Shown: positions 10,987 through 21,466 of the stretch, piece after piece
Numbering within the stretch: position 1 is the stretch's first letter
Layout of the letters: each line of letters opens with the position of its first letter
Assembly (NCBI GenBank): GCA_001630475.1
Contig: KV419397.1
Location: 128,393 to 192,392, forward strand
Direction: 5' to 3'
Length of the DNA stretch: 64,000 nt
Source of the DNA: Sistotremastrum niveocremeum HHB9708
Lineage: Eukaryota > Basidiomycota > Agaricomycetes > Sistotremastrales > Sistotremastraceae
Program-made: the position numbers and the translations under genes
Notes under the pieces: model-generated
What the model was told of the DNA's origin: nothing
The model's input: the letters and a program-made list of their open reading frames with translations, nothing else
Databases searched by the model: none

Positions 10987-12609
10987 ATGTCAACAACGAC
11001 CGACCCCAAAGCATTCGACCCCATCGATCCCCCAATCGACATCAACATTCCCGACAACTACGTCCAACACACTCTCAAATCCACCAAACCCCTTCCCCCC
11101 GTCACCCTCTCCAACTTCTGGACAGAGCTAAACTGGCTTAATGTCGCTATACTGGGTATAACGCCCACCATTGCTCTGTACGGGCTGTTCACTACCAAGT
11201 TGACTTGGCAAACTGCGTTGTTCTCTGTGCTTTATTATTACATTACCGGTCTCGGTACGTCCCTTCCTTCCTAACGAAGATGATTAAAGCTAAGGAAGGA
11301 CAGGTATTACCGCCGGATATCATCGACTCTGGGCACACAGATCATACAACGCCTCCCTCCCCCTCCAATACTTCCTCGCCATAGCAGGCGCAGGCGCAGT
11401 CGAAGGCTCAATCCACTGGTGGTCCCGAGGCCACCGCGCACACCACCGCTACACCGATACAGACCTAGACCCCTACGGCGCGCACCACGGTCTCCTCTGG
11501 TCGCACATCGGCTGGATGATAGTCAATCCAAGACGAAGACCTGGAGTAGCTGATATTAGCGATTTGAGGAAGAATAAAGTTGTGAAATTTCAGCATCGGT
11601 GGTATCTTCCACTTATATTGGGTATGGGATTTGGAGTGCCGACTGTTTTGCCGGGGCTGCTTTGGGGGGATTGGAGGGGGGGATTTTTCTTTGCGGGTGC
11701 TGCGAGGTTGTGTTTCGTGCACCACGTACGCCTTCCTTCTCTACTCTTGTTATATTTATTAATATTCTCGCAGAGCACATTCTGCGTCAACTCCCTCGCG
11801 CACTGGCTAGGCGAAGCCCCCTTCGACGACAAACACACACCCCGAGACCACGTCCTAACAGCACTCGTCACCATCGGCGAAGGATACCACAACTTCCATC
11901 ATCAATTCCCAATGGATTACCGAAACGCTATAAAATGGTATCAGTACGATCCTACAAAGTGGTTTATCGCTACTTGTCAGAAACTCGGTCTTGCCTCCCA
12001 CTTGCGCGTAAGCCCTCCCCTTCTCAGTTTTATTAATTGAGGGAAAGAGATTGATGGGTGTGGGTGTAGGTATTCCCGGATAACGAAGTCCGAAAAGGAC
12101 AACTCACAATGCAACTCAAAAAACTTCGCGCCCAACAAGATATCCTCGAATGGCCTACAGACTCCAACGAATTACCCGTCGTATCATGGGAATCCTTCCA
12201 AGAACAAGCACAATCCCGTCCTTTGGTTCTGATAAGTGGATATATCCATGACGTGTCGAGGTTTATGGATGAACATCCTGGAGGACGTCATTTGTTGGCT
12301 AAGAATATTGGGAGGGATGCGACTACTGCTTTCTTTGGAGGGGTTTATGATCATTCGAACGCTGCACACAATGTACGTCTCCCTCTCTCTTTTTATTTCA
12401 TAGATACTGATGGTGGTGTGTGGTAGTTGCTTGCGATGATGCGTGTGGGTGTGTTGCACGGCGGCTTCCAACTAGCCGAAGATCCCGAGAAATACGAACG
12501 CTCCATCCCTCCATCGCAAAAACTTCGTGTATATCGAGCGACGGAGATGACTAGTCCTTGGTCTTCGGCTTTGAGCGATGGGGAGTCTCATCATGGGCTT
12601 GCTGGTTAA
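10987..12609 (+). CDS. OLE1: Stearoyl-CoA delta-9 desaturase with cytochrome b5 domain
   Basis: Five exons (10987-11254, 11304-11725, 11774-12007, 12070-12372, 12427-12609) sum to 469 residues. The three histidine boxes are present: HRLWAH, HRAHH and HNFHH, which bind the di-iron centre. Four membrane segments flank them in the usual places. The C-terminal third is a fused cytochrome b5 domain with the haem motif HPGG (residues about 375-385), as in all fungal Ole1 enzymes. The enzyme puts the first double bond into palmitoyl- and stearoyl-CoA in the ER, using electrons from NADH through the b5 domain. Introns interrupt between box 1 and the membrane helix before it, and just after the HH of FVHH. 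A TATA-like element (ATATATAG) sits near 10861. Confidence 0.95.
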
Positions 12610-13015
12610 CTTTGAGCTGCCAAGGTTAACGCATTGGCGTTGAGCTTACTTCCCTTGCCGACTGGATTACTACTGGCTGGTTGGGGTTTGCATTATTTTG
12701 TGATTCAAATTATTGATTGACACGCTTCTCAATTTCTTTTCTCTTCCAATTTTTCTGCTTCTGATAATGAAATGCATTGTGATGATGGTGACGGTGATGA
12801 CGAGTGGATGAGGACAAGGAGAGTTAGTAGAGAAGTAGTACTGCATGTAGTAGCTCTGAGCTGGTTAAAGAGCAATATAGATGCTTGATCCCAACTTCCA
12901 ACTCCTCCTCGTGCTCTTCTCGACCGATCACATCCACACTCCAGTTAACAAAAAAAAAAAAGTAAGCTGAACCAGCGAACACTGGAAGAAAAAAAAGGTT
13001 CCTTTTTTTTGTCTC
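12610..13015. other. Intergenic, poly-A/poly-T tracts
   Basis: The 3' region of the desaturase. It has an A12 run near 12950 and a short T run near 13000 just before the mobile element. No gene seen. Confidence 0.5.
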
Positions 13016-13910
13016 GCGGTGCAAGGACCTCTGATAGTGCCGATGACACCCTGATCCGGAATTTCCGATTTTGGGTGCTTTTTACCCTCACAGAAAATCG
13101 CGATTTTGGGGCCCAAAATACCCGAAAATCGGATCTGGTTCGCCGGCATGGCCAATTTTACCCGTTTGGCGGATCAGGGTGCCCAAAAATTGCGAAATTT
13201 TACCCGCAAACGTCGAAATTTCTCAAAAATCGCCGGAAAGGCTCAAAAACGGGTGTCTGGCCTTGTCAAAGTATTTCTTACGTGGTGGAAGGCTAAATAC
13301 ATCATGTAGAATTCAAATTTTCGTTATCGACGACAACACGATATGTATTTCTTGTAAGCAGATGAACTGCCATACCCGGAACATCAGCATCTGCGCATGA
13401 GTTTCACTTTGGTCAGTTGTGATCTTTGAAGAGCTTTTGGCGTTTCTGCTTTAGCTACAGAGACCGCATTTTCAATAGGGGCAAATCGATATTATGTGGT
13501 AATAAACTCACACCGGTAGCAGCTGATGCGACCGCTTGGGCTGCGTTCAGGACATTGCCATCTTCAACAACACCCAAAGCCGGAGCGGTCTTCTTGTATA
13601 GCAGATCCCAAGACAGCGGTAACCGGCACTGTGATGGCTCTGCGGCAGTCGGCTATAACTGCAGTGAAAATATGTATTTATGATATATTTATATTGTCCA
13701 CCTCGAGAGCAAATTGTGCCCCATTTTACCCTATATTGGATGCGGGTTCGCCGACAGCCCTACGGTCTATACCCTACCGAAAAATCTGGGTTTGCGCAAA
13801 ATTTTGGCCTCCATACCCGACAAAAATCTGGGTTCGGTCCGCCCTTCGGGCGGATTTTACCCTACAGCGGATCTGGGATATCCCACCACTGTCAGGGGTC
13901 CTGCGGTGCA
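13016..13910. mobile_element. Non-autonomous hAT-like DNA element with 8-base target duplication
   Basis: The element spans 13024-13902 (879 bases). It is flanked by exact direct copies of GCGGTGCA at 13016-13023 and 13903-13910. Its ends are inverted repeats: the left end begins AGGACCTCTGATAGTG, and the right end read on the minus strand begins AGGACCCCTGACAGTG. The similarity continues to about 36 bases, where both reach GATCCG. An 8-base duplication with short inverted ends is the hallmark of the hAT superfamily. The interior is AT-rich with repeated GATTTTACCC/AAATCTGGG words and no transposase frame, so it depends on a transposase elsewhere. It ends only 30 bases from the 3' end of a tRNA gene. 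Confidence 0.8.
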
Positions 13911-13939
13911 TAGGACACCAACTCCCATAAAAAGAAAAT

Positions 13940-14032
13940 GGACGTTGTGAGGATTGAACTCACGGCTTCATGCAGTCTTCGGCTTCGAGAAGCCAATGCA
14001 AAGCAGGCACTCTACCACTGAGTTAAACGCCC
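13940..14032 (-). tRNA. tRNA-Ala(UGC) with a 22-base intron
   Basis: Read on the minus strand, a 7-bp acceptor stem (GGGCGTT with AACGTCC) encloses a D arm, anticodon arm and T arm (GTGAG TTCAATC CTCAC). The anticodon TGC is at 14000-13998. A 22-base intron (13996-13975) starts after position 37 and carries its own GGCTTC/GAAGCC hairpin. Removing it leaves a five-bp anticodon stem with one C-U mismatch (position 28 with 42). The internal box A and the GTTCAATCC box B are intact, so the gene should be transcribed by RNA polymerase III. Confidence 0.85.
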
Positions 14033-14219
14033 GATAATAAAGATCCCAGACAAAGCGTATATAAGCTGAGCATGGGCTTTTTCAAATGATGTTCTCGGCA
14101 GCATTGTTCGATCAAGCTTTCGATTCTAATTTTCAACTTCAAACTCATGCAACTTCGTTCACTCAAGTTCTCGCACTAGCATCATAATCATCAATTCGCA
14201 CAATACTACTAGTATTCAA

Positions 14220-14650
14220 TCCGCGGCATCCTTTACTGACGTCCGCCCTTCCTCGCGAGGACTGGCCCGGCTCAAAAGGGTATCGCCTCTAAGGTCCACC
14301 TCGAACCAAAATACATCCACTATCATCTATCATCTATCACCTATATATACTACGAGAACCGTGAATCCGCGATGCAAATGAGACGCGTGTTGAAGACCCC
14401 GTTAAAACCTCCCCCGTCGGAAAACCCAGTGGGAAAAATACCAGGGGGAGGAAAGGGAGTCAAGCGTCGTTCGAATTTTGAATTCGAATTTTGGGTTTTG
14501 AGTTTGGGGATGGGGATGGGAAGGAGAATGAGAACCTGGGGGTCATCCGCTCGACTCTCGGGTGGCGAGTCCGAGAGCGAGAGGATTAGGCCCAGTTGTT
14601 GGGGGATCTTGATCCGACAATTCAGAACGAATCCGTAATCTAATCATAAT
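14220..14650 (+). repeat. Low-complexity, hairpin-rich repeat of a type dispersed in mushroom genomes
   Basis: The stretch has a CCTCCCCC ... GGGGGAGG inverted pair (about 14408-14451), a palindromic TTCGAATTTTGAATTCGAA block, and nested GGCGAGTCCGAGAGCGAG words. Its open frame 14372-14638 reads EFEFWVLSLG and ARLSGGESESER. From memory, very similar frames are annotated as hypothetical proteins in many Agaricomycetes, which points to a multi-copy element rather than a gene. I cannot define its ends or class; a solo LTR or Pol III-type element is possible. It lies on the other side of the tRNA gene from the hAT-like element. Confidence 0.4.
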
Positions 14651-16288
14651 TCATCAGCTCGACGTCACAAGATGAAAAGAGAAGAGAAGAAGAAAACGTA
14701 CCAATCCCCCGTACTCGCGAACGGGTCCAAAAGGCCTATCCATTCCTCAGATGGCGAGTCCTCAGAACGAATAACCTTCTCCTCCCTGGAGTTCTCCTCG
14801 GGTCGACCTGAAAACGAAGATAGGTGAATACCAGGAGAACATAACTATCTACTCCCGCCCCTGGTCACAAAAAAGAAAACCGCACTAAAAGGCGAAGCAC
14901 CAAACTCCATCCACCTCCCTGACCAAAAGAGGTTTCCGAAAGCCCAGATGAAGAGTACACTCCTTCCGCTATCCATCCTCCCATCCTCCTCCAGTTCCCA
15001 CGCTGGAGCAGAACGAGAATAGGATAACATCAAGAGACGTACCACGAACAATGGCTCAAATGAGCCGAAAGTGAAACCGGAAACGAGATTTTTTTGGATT
15101 TTGTGACCGGAGTCTTTTTTAGTTTTTTTGTGTTTTTGTGGGGATTTTGGGGAGAGAGAGAGAGAGAGAAAGTGAAGGGAGAAGATAGGATGGGGGAAGG
15201 GAGGGAGGGGACCCTAGCTCGTTTCCGTCCAAGTCTTAGAACCCGGCCGCAGGACTAAGAGAAGGAGTTGGCGAGAGAGGGATGGAGGGGCAGGAGGGGT
15301 GAGGAAGCGGAATTACACTTTTTGGGCCTGTATTTATGCTTTTTCGAAGGCCTTTGGGGTGCATGGCCTGTGCACGCTCATCAAGAGGATTTGTGGATTC
15401 TTTCACATGTTATGTCTGTGAGCCAATCATAGCAGTTCGCGGAGACGATGTGCGAGTGGAAGCTTCGATTCAAGCAAACAAATCACCGCCACTTGAACGT
15501 TGGAGCGCTGGACTCACTGAACCTTCCTGATTTAGCTACACGAGAAGCATTCGGAGCTTCTATCCTTCATTGAAGAACCGTAAATCGACTCATGAAAGTT
15601 TCTTGAGAAGCTTCCATCGTCGTGTTCAAGGCTTCTTGTCACGAGTCATTAGGTCGATGAAGAGGATTTTGCAGCTTCTCTGGAATGTGAAATTGGATAT
15701 TCTGAATTGAAGGAGGCAAAGTATGAACTTCTTTGAGGACTCAATTGAAAGAAGCAAACGCGTACAGTGGAAAGCATCCGGCGCCAACGCCACTCCGGCA
15801 GCAAATCCTGCGCTCAACCTCAAAGCGGCAACTCAGTGAGCTTTCCAACGGAATACGATTCTTCTTTTGATTCCTTTCCATTCGGATAGGAAAGCGACTC
15901 GGAGTTGAAGTCGAAGTGCTGGTTGAAGGGGATTGCAGAGATGTTGGCCAGCTTTGTTGGATTGTTTGGCCGAGCCAAATAACGCATCGAAGCGCCCAGC
16001 AGCTTCCGCGTGATGGCCAGGAAAGGCAAGTCACTGAACGGACTTAGCGGCATAGCAGCCGCTCGCTCTTCTGCTCGCTCATCCACGGTGCCAGCGCCCA
16101 ATGGATCAGGCCTTGCATATGACGATGTGATTTCAGAACATACCCTACTAATGATACATCCCAATGTCAGTATTAATACAACCCTAAAAGATACAAAGCA
16201 AAAATCCGCCAAAGACCCAGATAAAAGGAAGAAGTAGAGAAAATTATGCCGTACAGCACAGACCAAGCCTTAATCCAAGAGCCAACTT
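14651..16288. other. Intergenic, purine-rich tracts
   Basis: About 1.6 kb without a supportable gene. It includes T-rich runs near 15090-15140, a GA microsatellite and G-rich DNA up to 15310. Open frames at 15820-16266 (minus) and 16010-16237 (plus) overlap each other and carry no family signal; the minus one lies in the likely 3' UTR of the WW gene. Confidence 0.45.
15152..15169 (+). repeat. (GA)n microsatellite
   Basis: About nine GA units in a row within a longer purine tract. Confidence 0.8.
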
Positions 16289-18435
16289 TCAGCTCAAAGC
16301 GCTAGCCAGACCAGCAACAGCTCCCAAGAGCTTAACACCTTGAACAGCAATCTTCGCACCAGCAAGAATCTTTTGCGTGTTGATAGGTTTATGTTTCGGC
16401 GCGGCGTTTTGCTGATTATCTTGCGATTGAGTTGCTTGCTGAGATGTAGTCTGGTTGGGTGGAGCCGGAGGTGATTGAGAATGGGGGTTATCGCCCGCAT
16501 GAGACGGTGGCAATTGGGAGGGCGCGACGGGCTCAGATGATTGCGAGAGATCGGGTAGAAGTGGACCACTTTGAGAACTCTGGGTGAAGGTTTGAGTTCC
16601 CTGCGCGCTTGCAGCGGCAACGCCTCCAGTATCGTGATGCCAGCTGGTGCTGGGATGGCCGTGCCACGAGTTACTCTGATAAGCGCCGACCGAAGCATAA
16701 CTTAAATCGACGTTATTGAACGTATTCTGAGATAAACCTGTAAAGAGAAAGCGACGCGCTGTAATGAGATGTTATGGTAGCGTAGTTCATCCTTCTTACC
16801 GAAACCGTCGCCATTCTGTCCAGGAGAGACAATGTTTTGATTTCCATAAGAACCGAACGATGAGTCGGGGGATGCCAAGCTGTAAGAATTAGATCCCGGT
16901 GGATCATACATCCCAGTGCCTTCGCTTCCGACGCCACCCATACCAGACAAGAGACTGGTATCATAACTGGCGTTACCCCCGTCAAAGCCGGCATCTTCAC
17001 TTTCCACGCTCGCAGAGTCGTCGAAAACATCTTCGGCGATGATATCGACGGTGGCACCTGTCACCATCGCAGCGCCGTGCTTTCTGAAGCGGCCGAATCC
17101 GGTGTGTTTCTTGTGCCCTTTGCGCTGTACTTCTACGGGAGGCAGTAAAGATGGCGGTGGAGGAGGAGCGTAGAATTCGGGGGAGGTTGCATTTTGCCAG
17201 TGATGACGCTGCTGTTCATGGTGAGACGACGGGGAAGGCGGGACTTGGAACGTGTTGGAGGGCGTCGACTTGAAGCGCATGTCAGATCTTGGAAATGTCA
17301 TACTGATTCAAAGAATCGACTCACCGGAATCGAATGGGAATGAGTTGAAAATGACGTTGGCGACGCAGAATAATTAGAGTGAGGCGAAAGAGGCGGAGTG
17401 GGTGGAATATAACTGTGAGCAGCGGGATGGGATGTCGGACTTGAGTAAGAGGAGACATGTGATGACTCCGAATACGATCTTGATCGTTGGTCAAGGGAAG
17501 GACTGGCAGGATGCCACGTCGCTTGTGCCTGACCTGATTGTGTCTGCGAGGGGTGGCTGGGTGGACTCCCAGGATATGCGGTAGACGACCCCTGTTGAGC
17601 GGAGGAAAAAGCAGGCCTCGCGACCGGGTTTTGGTTTCGCTCCTGAGCAATGGAGAATTGCGTTTTATGTGGCGGAACGGGTCCCGCAACACCAGCGTGA
17701 GGAGCCTCCCCGAATGACCCGACAGGTATTGCCTCGGGTATAGTCATATCCACGACTGGGCCAGACCTCGCATTCGTATAGGGACTGGAGCCGTCAGGCG
17801 ATCTGGCTGCAACGGTATACAAGAGACGAGGGCCCGTTGGCGACGAAGCTTCAACTTCAGGTGTCGTTGTCGGATAGCCCGAGGGAACAACAGACATTCG
17901 CGCGGGCGGAGAATGATAGGAAGATTCGCTTAGAGAAGACTGACGAGAATGTCGTCGATCGACAGCTGGGACGGTCTTGATCAATCCAGCTGTGAGTCTT
18001 TCGCTATACAGACTTGAAGCGGGTTGACCGGAGCTGGTGGGGAAAGTCTGATCGGCTGATTTGGGGGCGGGATAATTTGGAGGCGCATTCGACTCATGCT
18101 CTATTTGGGGAGTCGCGAGGATAGGGAGAGCAGTTGACGTTTGGGAGCTCAAATAAAGCTGTTGTGCCTTGCTCAGACCTGCGGTACTGGATTTCTCAAG
18201 TTTCAGGTCTGCTGGATGGGTCCAATAACTTTGATTTCCCTTTCGATAGTACCTTGAGGATGTAAATGAGCATTGAGATCCTTGATCAAGAGAGTTTATA
18301 TGTACCATTGTCCTGATCTGTGGAAGAGACGTGTCAGACCCGATTTAACATGCCACACTCGAAGGCTGATAACGTCGCTACTGACTGGTAATCGCAGTGA
18401 CTTGTCCATCCAGCTGGCAATGGCCTAGGATCCAT
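16289..18435 (-). CDS. WW-domain protein with long disordered Ser/Pro-rich tail
   Basis: Five exons (18435-18386, 18317-18306, 18252-17325, 17268-16800, 16737-16289) sum to exactly 635 residues. The start is MDPRPLPAGW. A 12-base micro-exon (Gln-Ser-Gly-Gln-Trp region) completes the WW domain: LPAGWTSHCDY, then SGQWYYRKGNQSYWTHPADL. WW domains bind Pro-rich peptides such as PPxY. The remaining 590 residues are low complexity, rich in Ser, Pro, Tyr and Gln, with a basic HKKHTGFGRFRKHG patch. It ends with a short Gly/Ala/Val segment (ILAGAKIAVQGVKLLGAVAG). It is probably an adaptor or scaffold; the partner is unknown. A longer-looking start MVHINSLDQ arises only by reading through an intron. 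Confidence 0.75.
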
Positions 18436-19054
18436 CTCTTGACTAGTAATGATAGTTTCCCTCAACGTCGTCGAAGGGTGAAGTGAAGTGACTTACTCCA
18501 ATGGAGTTACCTGAGGCAATTCTTATTCTCACTCGTCCCTGAAAATCTAGAGCCCTTGCGAATCTTTCACACAGCCTCATCGGTCGTTCCAGGATGGGAC
18601 CTGAGCAAAGCCCCGATACATCGGTCAGACTCGTAACGGTACGCAGGTCTAGGCGGCACGAAACTGACTGCTGTTACTAGAGATGTAATAGCCCCCGCCC
18701 CCGCCAGGTCGAAATTTATTTCCAGTTTATGCATGGGACTCGCAGTGACCGTCAAAATATGGGATGGCCACAGCCAGGTTCCGTAGAAGAGTCATTCCAA
18801 ATGGTGTATTTTTTCGTATAGTAGCGGTAACGTGAGAGTCGTCGGGAAAGCGGTTTGTGTCCGCTCACCGCTCCGAGCAGCGTCTGAAGTCGGACGTCAT
18901 TGCGTTAACCCTGGCCATCGTGATCTCCCCAGTCTGCGCGCATCGTCATCAAGTCGGCGGTTGATTCCTTATGGATCGCTAGTTTCAATTCTCAGAAAAA
19001 AGCTGCTCGCCATCCGTGGCATTATCAACGCGACCCGCTCGTTCACGGGAACCG
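18436..19054. other. Divergent intergenic region
   Basis: About 620 bases between the WW gene (minus) and the tocopherol-cyclase-like gene (plus). It must hold both promoters, and possibly a 5' UTR intron of the WW gene that ends just before 18435. A short G/C tract lies near 18690. Confidence 0.5.
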
Positions 19055-20220
19055 ATGGCTGCACTGTCATTTCAAAATCTCATTCACGACCTTATCGTCA
19101 AACCCATCTGTGGGCTTCGCGAATTCATCGTCGCGTCCCTATACCTTTCGTCTCCAACGTCCAGTGTTGCACGTTACCTGAAGCCAAGAGACCACTTCGC
19201 AGCCCACGATGGAGTTAGATTTGAAGGCTATTATACGCGCATCCTAACAGAAGATAGAGGCACCATCATAATCATCTTTTCTTCCGTTCCAGACGCGAAA
19301 AACTGCCCGTACTTCGTCCACGCATCCTACACGCCTCCCAGAGTCCCGCCGCAGGGTTTATCCCTCTCGTCTTCAGCGACCAAAATCTGCAAGGATTCGT
19401 TCCCAAACGTCATTCGTTATGTGCCTGGTATCAGTTATGATACCCTGCAGGCATTTTCATTAGAAGCAGAGGGTGTTGGAAGTTACACGATCGAAGAAGA
19501 ACGACAAGGCTACCAAATGGCTTTCGACGATGGTCTCTCAATCTCTGTGAATTTAAGCAAGCGAAGCCCTCTATTCCCTGATGCTCCTTTTCGTCCACCC
19601 CACGGCATATTTGCATCCCTGGGAATACTGTTGCCGCTGCATTGGCATATATTCTCGTCGTCTTCCCAAGCAAACTATGAAATTAAGAAAGACGACCATA
19701 CAATCATGAAAGGCACAGGTATCGCCCACGCAGAGAAAAATTGGGGCAACAGTTTCCCTAAAGCTTGGACATGGTAATCATTGCCGTATGCCGTCCGTGG
19801 CGAATCATTCCTTATGAATTTCCATTTAGGATTCAGGGTATCTCTAAAGATAATCGAGTAACCTTTGCATCTGCTGGAGGTGCTATCTTGGCGGGTACAG
19901 CATATATGATAAACTACCGCTCAGACAAGGTCCATATTTCCTTTGCACCTCCTTGGACGATCATGCTCGGGGGCAGAGGGTTGTTTATATCGGAACGTCT
20001 AGACCCGGAGAAGAAAACAGTCATCATTGATGTCAGCAATTTCACAAGTCGTCTTATTGTGCACGCTTCTGCCCCACTTGTAAGATGTGCTGTTCCCTCA
20101 TTTATCTGCGCTCATGCTTTGGGTAGGACAAGGACACGTGGCTACCATTGCACTGCCCTCTATACGAAGGGCACGGTAATCAAGCGGCTCACGAGTCTTT
20201 CGCCGCTACGATTATCATAG
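19055..20220 (+). CDS. Tocopherol-cyclase-like protein
   Basis: Two exons (19055-19773, 19830-20220; 56-base intron) give 369 residues. Recognition rests on the sequence HAEKNWGNSFPKAWTW, where the last Trp codon is split by the intron and continues IQGISKDN. This EKNWG..FP..W.W motif and an N-terminal FEGYYTRI (residues about 50-60) are characteristic of the tocopherol cyclase / lipocalin-like beta-barrel family (PF14249). Plant members close the chromanol ring of vitamin E; fungi are not known to make tocopherol, so the substrate here is unknown, perhaps another lipid. There is no clear signal peptide; residues 15-35 are mildly hydrophobic. The upstream GTG-led extension was rejected in favour of MAALSFQN. 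Confidence 0.65.
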
Positions 20221-20698
20221 AAGTATTCCAAAGACGCTTTATTAGAAGCAGTTGGATGCACGTCGAAACTACTGTCCTCGAGGACTCTGCGCTTGAATTT
20301 GGGGGTCTATATAATAAATAAATTTTCGAGTTGAGAAACTAGTAATACAATCATGATCGATGACTCTAATCTGAATAGTCTGCCTGAGACATAAACAGCG
20401 TCTATAATCCTAAAAGAAGAATAAATTAGAGGTCCAAAGCCGAATGTCGAGTCAATCGACATCGAGAAGCGATCAACACTTCAGGAGATCATCCATATCT
20501 CTTCTCATGGCTAGATTTTAGGGAGAGGCAACCTGTGGCTCTCGTCACATGGGCGTTCACTCCGGGATGATTTCAAGAGCCGAGACGCGATCCCGAAGCC
20601 TCGTTGACAGGCCAAATGGTGTTGACGGAGTGACCTGAAGAGAGATTGCCCGTGTCCTGATGTGCCTCACGAACTGCGACGTAGTGCGTTTGCTGTTA
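20221..20698. other. Intergenic between convergent genes
   Basis: About 480 bases that hold the 3' ends of the two flanking genes. Nothing else seen. Confidence 0.5.
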
Positions 20699-21466
20699 CT
20701 ACGCCGATGAGTGGCCTCCTTCAAGACATGGACGGCCGAACGACGAGTTTGGACCCCTGCTATAGAGAAGACAACTCAGATTGAAGAACAGCGGGCAAAC
20801 AGGATACCGACGAGTGAAGTCTACCACGGTCTCAGTGCTTGACGGTGAATCGCTTTGAGAAGATTCGGTGTCCTATACGGCCGTGTTAGAGAATGTTCTT
20901 GGAGCGCAAAAGTAACTTACAGACGAAGACAAGTCCTCCGTGCCATTATCAACCCTACTTTTAGGAGGGATAATCTGCTAAAGATAACAAATAAAATGAA
21001 ACAGTTTGCAGGAATCTGGGCCGAGCTCACCAGGATTGGCTTGTCTTCAAATTGAACATCGAGTAGAGATTCCGTCGAAGAGTTGTTGACCAGTGGATAT
21101 TGAAATGTCTCATCGTCCGAGAGCTCCAGTACAGGAAACACGTCTTCGACTCGTACGGCCTCTTCTGCCGTGGCCGCTGGAACTTCTTCTCGCGATCCAT
21201 TATATTCAACGGCCAGGAGCGAGTTCCAAAACGCTTCGAAGAGGTCTCGAGAGGATTTAAACAACTGTGCACAGCGACCGTCAGTTAGATTCTCCAACAG
21301 ATTTGAGACTTACTTCGGGTAGTATTAGAGAAGACGACGACGGACCAGTCCAAGAAATTATGACACCAATAAGTATCGGAATAAATAACACCGACAGAAA
21401 ATCTAAAACGATGTCCACTTTGGATATAAGATCCGGAACATGGCCGAACGAAAGGTACTGTGACAT
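20699..21466 (-). CDS. Small single-pass membrane protein, unknown family
   Basis: Five exons (21466-21314, 21264-21031, 20977-20921, 20872-20808, 20759-20699) join in phase to 570 bases, 189 residues. No single open frame shows it. Residues about 20-40 (IVLDFLSVLFIPILIGVIIS) form one membrane helix; the rest is soluble and acidic, with LFKSSRDLFEAFWNSLLAVE after the helix and a Ser-rich C-terminus. The acceptor of exon 3 has a NAGNAG arrangement, so one codon may vary. I do not recognise a family. All introns are 48-53 bases with GT-AG ends, and the phases agree at every join, which supports a real gene. Confidence 0.55.

Noticed and set aside
13071-13400. Open frames inside the mobile element.
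   Set aside because: They reflect repeated simple words of a non-coding element and show no transposase motif.
17298-18308. A longer reading of the WW gene starting MVHINSLDQGSQ.
   Set aside because: It arises by reading an intron; only the 12-base micro-exon and the upstream exon restore a proper WW domain.
20917-21297. A single-exon 126-codon minus frame taken as a complete gene.
   Set aside because: It is part of a spliced five-exon gene; read alone it runs into introns on both sides.
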